Positions 52,730 through 61,048 are shown, numbered from the stretch's first letter. The stretch is 64,000 bases of DNA from Chloropicon primus (GCA_023205875.1 CP060758.1:434001-498000), one strand, 5' to 3'. Notes: a model not told the origin generated them from the sequence alone. Made by a program: numbers and translations.

Positions 52730-53100
52730 AGGTGAGTGAGGGAGGGAGGGGAGGGGAGGGAGGCGAGGGATTGGACTGAACTGGGAGGAACATCGTGTCG
52801 TCTTGTTGGCTCTTTGTTTTGGTTTGTTTTGGTTTGGTTTGGTTTGGTTTGGTTTGGTTTGGTTTGGTTTGGTTTGGTTTGGATGGAGCAGAGAACAAAA
52901 ACGGGACCCGGAACGACAGGTGAGTGAGGGAGGACGAGAACGAGAACGACGAGGAGGAGGGAGGCGAGGGATTGGACTGAACTGGGAGGAACATCGTGTC
53001 GTCTTGTTGGCTCTGGCTCTTCGTTTCGTTTTGGCTTGGTTTGGTTTGGAACAGAGAACAAAAACGACCCGGAACGACAGGTGAGGGGAGGACGAGGAGG
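52730..53100 (+). repeat. Tandem repeats of about 190 bp carrying 5' splice donor-like ends
   Basis: GCGAGGGATTGGACTGAACT, GGGAGGAACATCGTGTCGTC and the TTTGG-rich run, ending in AACGACAGGTGAGTGAG-like sequence, appear twice (about 52763 and 52964), with CGACAGGTGAG at about 52726, 52914 and 53075. The array lies between OLA1 and NEDD8 on the NEDD8 sense strand and may be NEDD8 5' UTR/intron material. Confidence 0.8.
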
Positions 53101-53406
53101 AGGTGAAGGTCAAGTGAAGGAATGGCTGGCTGACTCGCCGCTCTCTCTCTCTCGCTCGCTCTCTCTCTCTCTCTCTCTTTATGTGTGTGTGTGTGTGTTT
53201 TCTGGATGCTGTTGTTTTGGCTTGCTCGTGTTGGCTTGTGTTGTTCTTTGGATCGACAACGACGACAGCTGTGCGTTTGGAACGGGATCAAGGTAGTGTG
53301 TTTTTTTTGTGCCGCCTCCGGAGAGAGTATGAGGACGAAGAGGGGGAGCATAAGGGGCGGGGATGTCAATCCTTACACGGGCGACCTTCGCTTGAGGGGA
53401 GGAATC

Positions 53407-53787
53407 ATGGTGAAAGTGAAGACATTGACGGGCAAAGAGATAGAGGTCGACATCGAGCTCACCGACACGGTCGAGAGGATCAAGGAGAGAGTGGAGGAGA
53501 AGGAGGGGATCCCCCCGCCTCAGCAGAGGCTCATCTTCGCGGGAAAGCAGATGAACGACGCAAAGACGGCCAAGGAGTACAACATCGAGGGAGGCTCCGT
53601 GTTGCACCTGGTAAGAGGAAGCGGCTTCGCACCCCGCACCCACCCCTCGGCGGGTTCTCCCTTTCCCCCTGCCCTCGTTCTTCGACGCCGTCGTCTCCTT
53701 TTTTCTCTTCTTTTCTCGCGTCTCTGACTCTCGCTGCCCTCGCCTCGAGCAACGCAGGTCCTTGCCCTCCGCGGAGGCCGTGCCTGA
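53407..53787 (+). CDS. NEDD8: NEDD8/RUB1 ubiquitin-like modifier, two exons
   Basis: Exons 53407-53610 and 53758-53787 (147-nt intron) give 77 residues: [74 protein letters not shown] followed by RA. Ala72 (ALRGG) identifies NEDD8 rather than ubiquitin. RA must be removed by a processing protease before conjugation to cullins. The second exon encodes only VLALRGGRA. The frame is open upstream with another ATG at 53329; that 26-codon leader ends in LRLRGG-I right before the NEDD8 Met. UBE2E in this window is a ubiquitin E2, not the NEDD8 E2. Confidence 0.92.
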
Positions 53788-53823
53788 ACTTGCACAAGGG
53801 GAAGGCCTTCTGAGTGCGGTTTC

Positions 53824-53950
53824 CGACGAAACTGGCTTCGATGGAGATGCCCGGGCCTTGCCCCGACGAAACTGGCTTCGATGGAGATGCCTGGGCCTTG
53901 CCCCGACGAAACTGGCTTCGATGGAGATGCCTGGGCCTTGCCCCGACGAC
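53824..53950. repeat. 40-bp minisatellite, three copies
   Basis: CGACGAAACTGGCTTCGATG, GAGATGCCTGGGCCTTGCCC recurs with exact 40-bp spacing at 53824, 53864 and 53904, and begins a fourth unit at 53944. Lies just after the NEDD8 stop, in the likely 3' UTR. Confidence 0.9.
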
Positions 53951-54403
53951 ACGCGCCTCCCACTCCGTGTAATCTAAGTAGAATTGTTTAGCGGCGAAGA
54001 CTCTCTGGCCTCCACGATGTCCGATCCTACCCTCTCAAGAAGCGATGGAGCTTCGTTTAGGAACCTCGTGTCCGTGTCACGGGGCAACACACGGGCGAGC
54101 GAGCACTTCCCAGACCCTCCCCTTCCCCCCAATGGAATGGAGCGGGTGGATGGACGGACAAAAGCAGCGGTCAGTTTCGCGAAAAAGATGCAACACGTCC
54201 CGGGAGCCGGATGAAGGAGCAGGAGGGACGCACAACGCGCACCGTGGTGCATGCATGCATGCATTGTGTGTACGTGCCTCCATCCCTCCCCCGTGCTCCC
54301 CCTCGGCATGTCCTGTCCATGGGACCACATCCCCCATAGAGTGCATCACACCGCGTGAAAATCGGGGCGGGCGTTACGGGGGAGGTCCCGGCCAAACGGC
54401 CAG

Positions 54404-54443
<40 letters not shown>

Positions 54444-54577
54444 TGCGCTTGGGTGTGAAGGACGAGGAACTCGTTCGCTGGGTTTTGCCTCCTTCCTCTT
54501 TTTCTTTTTGAACCTTCGTCGTTCGTTTTTGTTGTTGCTCTTTCTTTGTTTTGGACCCGATCGAGGAGGAGCAGGAG
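53951..54577. other. Intergenic region, no gene supported
   Basis: Contains GCATGCATGCATGCAT near 54250 (self-complementary) and (GA)n at 54405-54440. No coding frame looks real. It precedes the SEL1 gene. Confidence 0.5.
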
Positions 54578-54860
54578 ATGAACTTCTCGAAGGCCTTTGG
54601 GTGCGGGAGGATCACCCCGTCGCTCGAGGACGGGACGGCCGAGGAGACGTTCATGAAAGGCCTCGAGGCCGTCCAGCGGCACGGAGACAACGCGGACTGG
54701 AAGTCGGTCGCCAAGTACTACTTGAGGGCGGCGAACGAGGTAAGAGAGAGAGTGTGGGTGGGTGGGTGGGCTGGGCTGGGGGGCTGGGCACAAGACGACG
54801 CTAGACGACGCCGCGAGCATTGTTCCTGATTTTGATTTCTGACGCGCATCGATGGTCTCA

Positions 54861-54900
<40 letters not shown>

Positions 54901-55806
54901 TGCCAGGGCCTCCCGGAGGCGTGCTGCAACCTCGGAGTCTGCTACGCGACGGGGAGGGGCGTCCCCCAGAGCGCGGAGCAGGCGGCTCACTGGTACCACA
55001 TCGCCGCGGAGAAGGGCCTTCCCCGGGCCCAGTCCAACCTCGCGGGCTGCTACGCGTCGGGCCGAGGGATCCAGCAGGACTGGGCCCTCGCGGCGATGTG
55101 GTTCCAGAAAGCCGCGGAGGCCGGCGACGGCGCCGCGGCGTGCAGCTTGGGGGCGATGCACGCGGAGGGCAAGGGCGTGGTCCACGACGGCGCCGCGGCC
55201 GCCTACTGGTTCCACAAGGCGGCGAAGCTCGGGCTCCACGCGGCCATGTTCAACCTCGCGCTGTGCTACGAGCAGGGCACCGGGTGCGACGCCCACCCCG
55301 TCAAGGCGGTGTACTGGTACCTCAGGGCGGCGAGGGGGAGCACCTCCCTGGCCAACCTGTCCTCGGAGCGGGTGGCTCAGCTCAGGCAGGAGTTCAACGT
55401 CGACGTGAGCCAGGCTTCCGAGATGGAGCTCCTGGACGACGACGGGGACTTTGCGCTCGCCGTGGGGCGGACCGTGACGAACGAGTCGAGGTCGTCCCGC
55501 AACAACAACAACAACAACAACAGTAGCAACTTCCTCGAGTCTTACTGGGCGGAGGAGCAGGACCCGATGCAGCCCTCGCCCCAGGACTGCGCCATCAGCA
55601 TGGAGAGGGACCAGGTCTGCATCGACAAGCTGGGGAGGCTGAGGACGAAAATGTCCCCCCTCTCCGAGGAGGAGGAGGAGGAGGCGGGGGGCGGGAGGTC
55701 CAAGTCGAACTTCTCCTCGTGGCTCCTCTTCTCCGGGATGGTGCTCGGGTTCAGGAAGGACGTCAGGAGGCAGAGGGGCAGGGACGCGGCGCGCCCCAGG
55801 AGTTGA
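54578..55806 (+). CDS. SEL1-repeat protein with C-terminal hydrophobic segment, two exons
   Basis: Exons 54578-54739 and 54907-55806 (167-nt intron ending in (CT)n(GT)n) give 353 residues. The second exon starts a run of SEL1-like units: ACCNLGVCYATGRGVPQSAE, AQSNLAGCYASGRGIQQDWA, AACSLGAMHAEGKGVVHDGA, AMFNLALCYEQGTGCDAHPV. After ARGSTSLANLSSERVAQL comes a disordered Asn/Glu-rich tail and SSWLLFSGMVLGF, possibly a tail anchor. SEL1 arrays are scaffolds in ER-associated degradation and signalling; the specific role here is unknown. Pieces of this gene reappear in the rearranged region downstream. Confidence 0.85.
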
Positions 55807-56109
55807 GAGAAGGGGTGGTTAGGTAGATCGAGCGGCAAAGGAACGAACGAACGACAACGGGACGAAAGAACTAACGAACGACGACTGTAGATGATGATTG
55901 GGGTGGTTGGTTTGTGGAATTTTTATTTATTCGTTACTATTTATTTATTGTTGTTTTGGTGGAGGAATGTTTTTTCTTTTTTTTTCGAGCGAATCACTGT
56001 GTCTTCAGCCGTTTCTCAAGAGCTGCTCACATTGGTAAAGTCGTCGTCTCCAGCGAGTCCTTTGCTCCTATCATCCTTGACCCATCTCAGGACGAACTGG
56101 GTTGTGACG

Positions 56110-56290
56110 GGAGGAGGCAAGCTTGATGTTCTCAAGCGGGCTCGAAGCCGGGGTTGCGCTGTGATTTGGGAGTATCTGAGGTCACCTTCACATTCTGCAG
56201 TGGTTGCGAAGCCAGGACCCGCCTTGTGATCTTCAACACAAGTGGACTTGTTCTGAGGCAGCTCGAGGAGGTCTCCCCTCCACGCCTTCG
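56110..56290 (+). pseudogene. Ankyrin-repeat relic at the left inverted-repeat boundary
   Basis: AAGCTTGATGTTCTCAAGCG encodes KLDVLKRARSRGC, an ankyrin-like unit, immediately outside the left arm. Inside the arm GGTCACCTTCACATTCTGCA gives HLHILQWLRSQDPPC and then CSEAARGG. The two lie in different frames. It belongs to the same unit family as the intact array at 18 kb. The stretch 55807-56109 after the SEL1 stop shows nothing else. Confidence 0.75.
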
Positions 56291-56589
56291 TCGTCGTCCA
56301 TTCTCTCTCGTTTGTTCGCCACCACCGCCGTCTTGAGGCCGTTCCTTTCGTGCTGCTCCTCGTGCTGCTCCCGCTTCTTCCACGCTCGTCCTCGTCGCCT
56401 CCCGTTGCTTTGTTTCCCTCTCGCGCGGCCGTTACGGTTTTTTCCCTTCCGAAGGGATTCGATTCGGGATTCGAGGGATTCGAGGGCGAGGAGACCTTTG
56501 TGGAGGGCTAGCGGGCGCGGTAGGGCGACCCAGGCGCCATGGGAGGGCTCGTTGGATTGGAAGCGTCTCGACCCGGTGAGAGACGGGGC

Positions 56590-56598
56590 AAAAAAAAA
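56590..56598 (-). terminator. Pol III terminator (T9) of the left permuted tRNA
   Basis: Nine A on the plus strand, read as T9 on the minus strand, start 7 nt after the last base of the 5' half (56605). A standard Pol III stop signal at the expected place for a transcript that ends with the 5' half. Confidence 0.8.
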
Positions 56599-56604
56599 GC
56601 GTCT

Positions 56605-56724
56605 TGAGAGCCGGGTATACTAACCAGACTATACTACGTGGGATTGCAGTGAGTGTACTGTTACACTGCGTAGTTGGGAAGCGGAATTCTTCCCACGCCG
56701 GGACTCGAACCCGGGTCGCCCGGG
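56605..56724 (-). tRNA. Circularly permuted tRNA-Glu(CUC), left copy
   Basis: Minus strand, 3' half first. 3' half 56724-56690: C38, CCGGG, CGAC, T arm CCGGG-TTCGAGT-CCCGG, acceptor CGTGGGA, discriminator A. A 46-nt intervening stretch follows. 5' half 56643-56605: acceptor TCCCACG, TA, D arm GTAT-AGTCTGGTTA-GTAT, A, anticodon stem CCCGG, loop CTCTCA with anticodon CTC (56608-56606). It is the same sequence as the right copy through the tRNA halves. Confidence 0.85.
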
Positions 56725-56901
56725 TACAACGAACGCTGTAGTCGATTCGTGGACAACTGTAAAAAAAATGCGGAAATGCACTAGATGTATCACTGTTCTA
56801 TAAGAGACGTTATCCCGCAATTTCCATTTAGGAAATCTCGCCCTCACAAGGGGATACCTACAGATTTGAGTTGTGGAAATGTTGAGTATTTCAAATATGA
56901 A

Positions 56902-57442
56902 CGACTTCGAGTCTTACTCTTGCTGGGCTCTCGGAGAGCTCTGTCTGGTACGGCTGGGCCTTCCTCTTCGTTGTTGGTCAGATTGTATGTTGGCCGCTTG
57001 GCTTCTACGTGCGCAAGCTGCCAATCCTGAACAAGATGTTCTAACAAGAAGATATCGACAAGCAACACTATGTACAGTTATAATCAAGGTGTGCGCGCTG
57101 TCGTGTATCCCCTCCCAATGCCTTTCCCTTGCCTCCATCCATCCCTATATTACCATGCTGGAGGAGAGGAGGGATCGTGATGGCCTCCACCTATGTTGTG
57201 ATTCCTTCCTCCTGCTATTTTCCGTAGAGCCTCACACTTGATGGGAGAAAGGAATCAGAGGATAATTGATTGATTGATTGGTTCACACACAAGACGCAAA
57301 CCACTCACTCACTCACTCACTCTCTGTGATTGAGCTCATGGATGATCAAGCGGACAGAAGCTGACACAGGGGCTTCAAGAGAGAGAGAGAGAGAGAGGAT
57401 CTTATCTCTCCCTTAATCCTCATCCTGATCCTCATCACCGCC

Positions 57443-57478
<36 letters not shown>

Positions 57479-57732
57479 TGATCACCATCTTCCCGCCAAA
57501 CAGATCACCATCCAGATCGCCACGAAGACGAAGCGGACGACGAAGGGATCCGCTCTGCGCAAGGGCGAGGAGGGCGATGGTGGAGGACGACCTGGACGAC
57601 CTGAACTTCGACTTGGAGTCCCCCTTCGATGCTGCCAAGTCCAAGCACGGCTGTGTCGTTTCCCGCGTCCTCGGGGGCGACGCCAAAACGACAAAGGCCA
57701 AGGCATCCAGCAGTGATGCCTGCGAAGGGATG
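56902..57732. other. Inverted-repeat spacer, left part: no gene recognised
   Basis: Unique sequence with (CACT)n at about 57302-57322, (GA)n at 57380-57396 and (CT)n at 57446-57474. A plus-strand frame from 57475 has an acidic stretch DDLDDLNFDLESPFDAAKSK and lacks recognised domains; it could be another gene fragment but I cannot name it. Confidence 0.5.
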
Positions 57733-57772
57733 GGAGGAGGAGCGGGACCCGATGCAGCCCCAGGACTGCGCG
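57733..57772 (+). pseudogene. SEL1-gene fragment A
   Basis: GGGACCCGATGCAGC and CCCAGGACTGCGC match the SEL1 gene at about 55551-55591, which encodes EEQDPMQPSPQDCA, with a short deletion. Same orientation as the parent. Confidence 0.75.
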
Positions 57773-57905
57773 GCGAAAGAGAGAGACAAGGAGAGAGACG
57801 GAGGACAAGAAGGAAGGAAGCGACTTCTTTTCTTCTTTCGAACGAGCCGTCCCACGAAAGAGACGGCGGTCTGGCGAGAGGACGAACGAGAGGGCGAACG
57901 AGAGA
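57755..57905. repeat. Copy of the dispersed GA/ACAAGAA/TTCGAGCC intergenic repeat
   Basis: AGAGAGACAAGGAGAGAG, GGACAAGAAGGAAGGAAGCG and CTTCTTTCGAACGAGCCGTC in this order match the units at 17.06-17.54 kb. Single copy here, inside the inverted-repeat spacer. Confidence 0.65.
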
Positions 57906-57949
57906 GAGAGAGAGAAACGAAACGCACGCTCATGGAGGAGACGATCGTT

Positions 57950-58414
57950 CCCGTGACGTCCTCAATCGTGAGGAATGCGAGCTTTCCAAAGACGCGCTTG
58001 TTCGTAACCCTGCAGCGCACCGCGACCCGGGCGCCGCTCTCCTCCTCCTCCCCAGGCCCCAGCTCGGAGTGCCTCTCCTGCAGCTCCTTGCAGTAGTCCG
58101 TCCTGCCAAAGCCAAAGGGCATGAACCCACTGCTGCTGAGAGGGCTTTGGGTGTCCCTCGCAATCTCCCGAAGAGCGGCCGCCTTCTCGATTTTCGAATT
58201 TTCCTCAGCTCCTCGAGCGAGGAAGTGCTGCTTGCGCCCCCCCGTCACCCTCTTGCTTCTTCTTCTTCTGCTTCTTGCCCTCGCTGACCACTTTCCCGCT
58301 GCCGCTGCCTTTCCCCTCCTCGGCGGCCTTGCCCTCCCCCGTCAGAGCGTCCAGCTTGGCCTTCAGCTCGAGAAGCTTGGCGATCTCGTCCTTGGCGTAG
58401 GAGCTCGGTTTCTC
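57950..58414 (-). pseudogene. Truncated aminoacyl-tRNA synthetase fragment (WHEP-like plus LysRS-type OB N-terminus)
   Basis: Reading the minus strand: DEIAKLLELKAKLDALTGEG is WHEP-like, then a Lys-rich linker. In another frame: RTDYCKELQERHSELGPGEE, RVFGKLAFLTIEDVTGTI, the start of the OB anticodon-binding domain of class II lysyl-tRNA synthetase. The sequence then leaves the family abruptly before the catalytic domain, and the two parts are in different frames. A broken, truncated copy; a full-length parent is not in this window. Confidence 0.6.
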
Positions 58415-58551
58415 CCCCACGGCGAGCGCAAAGTCCCCGGCGTCGTCCAGGAGCTCCATCTCGGACGCCTGGCTCACGTCGACGTTGAACTCCTGCCTGA
58501 GCTGAGCCACCCGTTCCGAGGACAGGTTGGCCAGGGAGGTGCTCCCCCTCT
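58414..58551 (-). pseudogene. SEL1-gene fragment B (inverted)
   Basis: About 138 bp, the reverse complement of the SEL1 gene at about 55333-55470, encoding GSTSLANLSSERVAQLRQEF and NVDVSQASEMELLDD with few changes. It is fused in frame to the WHEP-like segment (LAVGE-KPSSYAKDE). Opposite orientation to fragment A. Confidence 0.85.
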
Positions 58552-58899
58552 CTATTTTCCCTCTCGCGAGCTTCCGCCACCAGCCCAGAGTCTCGTCCGC
58601 CCCAGTCCCCCCCCGGTCGTCGTCGCCGCTCGCCTGCCCAAGCCCCGTCCATTCTCCCAAGCCTCGACCTAACCGCCACGCAGGCGCTGCACCAGAGCGC
58701 CCTCGTCGGAGGAGGGCCACCGCGGAGCCCCGAGGTGCGGCTCCCTCCCCCTCGCCGCGGCGCAGGTCGACGCCACCGCACCGCCTTGGCTCCTGGGACC
58801 TCTCCTCCTCATCGTCCTCGTCCTCGTGGCTCCTCGCCTTGACCTGACCTGGAGCTGGAGCTCCAGACGACAGACGATGAGGAAAAAAAGTCGAAAAAA
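58552..58899. other. Inverted-repeat spacer, right part: no gene recognised
   Basis: GC-rich DNA whose open frames are Pro/Arg-rich on both strands and look like composition artefacts. Joins the fused SEL1/WHEP fragment to the right arm. Confidence 0.5.
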
Positions 58900-59077
58900 T
58901 TCATATTTGAAATACTCAACATTTCCACAACTCAAATCTGTAGGTATCCCCTTGTGAGGGCGAGATTTCCTAAATGGAAATTGCGGGATAACGTCTCTTA
59001 TAGAACAGTGATACATCTAGTGCATTTTCGCATCTTTTTTTACAGTTGTCCACGAATCGACTACAGCGTTCGTTGTA

Positions 59078-59197
59078 CCCGGGCGACCCGGGTTCGAGTC
59101 CCGGCGTGGGAAGAATTCCGCTTCCCAACTACGCAGTGTAACAGTACACTCACTGCAATCCCACGTAGTATAGTCTGGTTAGTATACCCGGCTCTCA
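59078..59197 (+). tRNA. Circularly permuted tRNA-Glu(CUC), right copy
   Basis: 3' half first, 59078-59112: C38 (59078), anticodon-stem CCGGG (59079-59083), variable CGAC, T arm CCGGG-TTCGAGT-CCCGG (59088-59104), acceptor CGTGGGA (59105-59111), discriminator A. A 46-nt insert (59113-59158). 5' half 59159-59197: acceptor TCCCACG, TA, D stem GTAT/GTAT around AGTCTGGTTA, A26, anticodon stem CCCGG, loop CTCTCA with CTC at 59194-59196. Joined at 37/38 the halves make a 74-nt tRNA-Glu: 7/7 acceptor, 5/5 anticodon and 5/5 T-stem pairs. CAAGACGC (59196-59203) can pair with GCGTTCGTTG (59066-59075), as expected near a splice junction. A B-box-like GGTTCGAGTCC precedes the A-box-like region. Confidence 0.9.
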
Positions 59198-59203
59198 AGA
59201 CGC

Positions 59204-59212
59204 TTTTTTTTT
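59204..59212 (+). terminator. Pol III terminator (T9) of the right permuted tRNA
   Basis: Nine T start 7 nt after the 5' half ends, where a permuted precursor transcript should stop. Confidence 0.85.
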
Positions 59213-59499
59213 GCCCCGTCTCTCACCGGGTCGAGACGCTTCCAATCCAACGAGCCCTCCCATGGCGCCTGGGTCGCCCTACCGCGCCCGCTAGCCCTCC
59301 ACAAAGGTCTCCTCGCCCTCGAATCCCTCGAATCCCGAATCGAATCCCTTCGGAAGGGAAAAAACCGTAACGGCCGCGCGAGAGGGAAACAAAGCAACGG
59401 GAGGCGACGAGGACGAGCGTGGAAGAAGCGGGAGCAGCACGAGGAGCAGCACGAAAGGAACGGCCTCAAGACGGCGGTGGTGGCGAACAAACGAGAGAG

Positions 59500-59670
59500 A
59501 ATGGACGACGACGAAGGCGTGGAGGGGAGACCTCCTCGAGCTGCCTCAGAACAAGTCCACTTGTGTTGAAGATCACAAGGCGGGTCCTGGCTTCGCAACC
59601 ACTGCAGAATGTGAAGGTGACCTCCTCGAGCTGCATAAGCACAAGTATTTCATCCAGTGCTGGTGGACCT
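59500..59670 (-). pseudogene. Ankyrin-repeat relic at the right inverted-repeat boundary
   Basis: On the minus strand: TCAYAARGG-like codons just outside the arm, then GHLHILQWLRSQDPPC and CSEAARGG inside it. Here, unlike the left side, the ankyrin unit continues in frame across the arm boundary at 59622, so this arm is closer to the ancestral ankyrin gene. Confidence 0.7.
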
Positions 59671-59860
59671 GATGGTGAAGAAGGCACTCGCCAAGCACTA
59701 AGGCACGTCGTTGTTTCGAAAGCAGCAAGATCTCAGCTTGTTATTACAAGTCAAGCGTTCACGCTTCCCCATGATCAAAAGAATCCCCCCCTCCTTCCCT
59801 CCTCACTCCCTCCTCCCCTATCCCCCTCACTCCTCCCTCCCCCTCCCTCCCCCTACCCCC

Positions 59861-61048
59861 CTATCCTATCTGCTGCTTCTGCTTCGCCAGCCTCCTGAGC
59901 TCCTTCTTCCTCTTGATGATCTCCGAGTACAGCCGGTCCCTGTACTCCGAGATGGTGTACTTGGTGTTGTCGTCGATCGGGATCCGGACCACCTTGGCGC
60001 TCACCGGCTCGTCCGCCTCGTTGTGGAACTGGGCCACGTAGGGGTGCCTCAGCGCCTCCTCGGCCGTGATCCTCTTGTCCGGGTTGAACTCCAGGCACCT
60101 CCGCAGGAGGTCCAGGGCCTCCTGCGGGGCGCCCTTCCCACGGAACAGGTCCTCGAGGGAGCTCGACGCAGCCGCTGTCGCGGGGGCGACCCGGCCGTCC
60201 TTTCTCGGGTCCCCCTCCCTCCTCCCGGACCTCGCCAGGCTCTCCAGCATCGTGGACGCGAACGAGCTCTCGATCGCCTCGACGTCCTCCGCCGAGGGCA
60301 CGCCGATCAGGCCCAGCACCCTGTGCAGCTGGTCCATCGTCGAGGTCCCGGGGAACAGGGGCCTCCCCCCGAGGAGCTCCGCCAGGATGCACCCGGCCGA
60401 CCATATGTCCACCCCGTGCGTGTACCGGGTCGAGCCCAGGAGGATCTCCGGGGCCCGGTACCACCGGGTCGCCACGTAGTCCGTCAGGATGCACGACGAG
60501 CCCTGCAGGAGGTCCCCCCTCCCCTTCCCCTTCTCCCCGCTCGAGACCTGCTCCTCGAGCTGGGCCACGGACCTCGCCAGCCCAAAGTCCGCGAGCTTCA
60601 CGTAGCAGTCGCTCGACAGCAGCAGGTTGCTGGGCTTGATGTCCCGGTGCAGCAGCTGGGCCGTGTGCAGGTACTTGAGCGCCTTCAGGAGCTGGTACAT
60701 GATGTACCGCTTGTGCACGTCCAGCAGGATGTTCGCCCTGATGGCGGCGTGGAGGTCCGTCTCCATGTGCTCGAACACGAGGTAGATGTCCCTGTCGTTG
60801 TCCGCCCTCAGCACGTTCAGGAGTCGTATGATGTTCCCATGGCTGCTTATCTCCTGCAGGAACATGATCTCTCGAAACGTTCTCTGCGCGTCCGTCGCGT
60901 TCTGGAACGCGTCGAAGATCTTCTTCAGCGCAACCACTCGACCCGTCTTCCTCTCCACGGACTTCCACACGATCCCATACGCACCCTTGCCCAGCTTCTG
61001 CTGCACCTCGTACTTCTTCAACACGTGCGAGTCGATCTCCTCCGTCAT
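59861..61048 (-). CDS. MAPK15: MAPK15/ERK7-type MAP kinase
   Basis: 395 residues from ATG 61048. P-loop GKGAYGIVWKSVERKTG, lysine VVALKKIFDAFQNATDAQ, HRDIKPSNLLL catalytic loop, DFGLARSV, activation motif TDY in CILTDYVATRWYRAPE, and SAGCILAELLGGRPLFPGTS. The KKIFDAF..TDAQRTFRE block is specific to ERK7/MAPK15, an atypical autophosphorylating MAP kinase that controls cilium length and basal bodies. The activation segment between DFG and TDY is longer than in animal ERK7 (inserted Ser/Gly/Lys residues). A second Ser/Ala-rich insertion lies in the C-lobe. Confidence 0.9.
   Translation of the reverse strand: MTEEIDSHVLKKYEVQQKLGKGAYGIVWKSVERKTGRVVALKKIFDAFQNATDAQRTFREIMFLQEISSHGNIIRLLNVLRADNDRDIYLVFEHMETDLHAAIRANILLDVHKRYIMYQLLKALKYLHTAQLLHRDIKPSNLLLSSDCYVKLADFGLARSVAQLEEQVSSGEKGKGRGDLLQGSSCILTDYVATRWYRAPEILLGSTRYTHGVDIWSAGCILAELLGGRPLFPGTSTMDQLHRVLGLIGVPSAEDVEAIESSFASTMLESLARSGRREGDPRKDGRVAPATAAASSSLEDLFRGKGAPQEALDLLRRCLEFNPDKRITAEEALRHPYVAQFHNEADEPVSAKVVRIPIDDNTKYTISEYRDRLYSEIIKRKKELRRLAKQKQQIG

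Larger units (their letters stand above)
56179..56901 (-). repeat. Left arm of a 723-bp inverted repeat
   Basis: From GGTCACCTTCACATTCTGCA at the outer end to TATTTCAAATATGA at the inner end, this segment is the reverse complement of 58900-59622. Positions pair as x and about 115802-x, with one 1-nt offset in an A run near 56765 and only a few differences nearby. It carries an ankyrin relic and a permuted tRNA gene on the minus strand. Confidence 0.95.
58900..59622 (+). repeat. Right arm of the 723-bp inverted repeat
   Basis: Reverse complement of 56179-56901, near-identical over the whole length. Inner end TCATATTTGAAATACTC, outer end at AGAATGTGAAGGTGACC. It contains the plus-strand permuted tRNA and an ankyrin relic. 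Confidence 0.95.

Noticed and set aside
53824-53950. Regular 40-bp repeats considered as a CRISPR-like array
   Set aside because: Direct repeats without unique spacers, in a eukaryotic 3' UTR; a minisatellite.
56179-59622. Inverted repeat considered as a DNA transposon
   Set aside because: No transposase frame, no short terminal motif, no target-site duplication; the right flank continues ankyrin sequence across the boundary.
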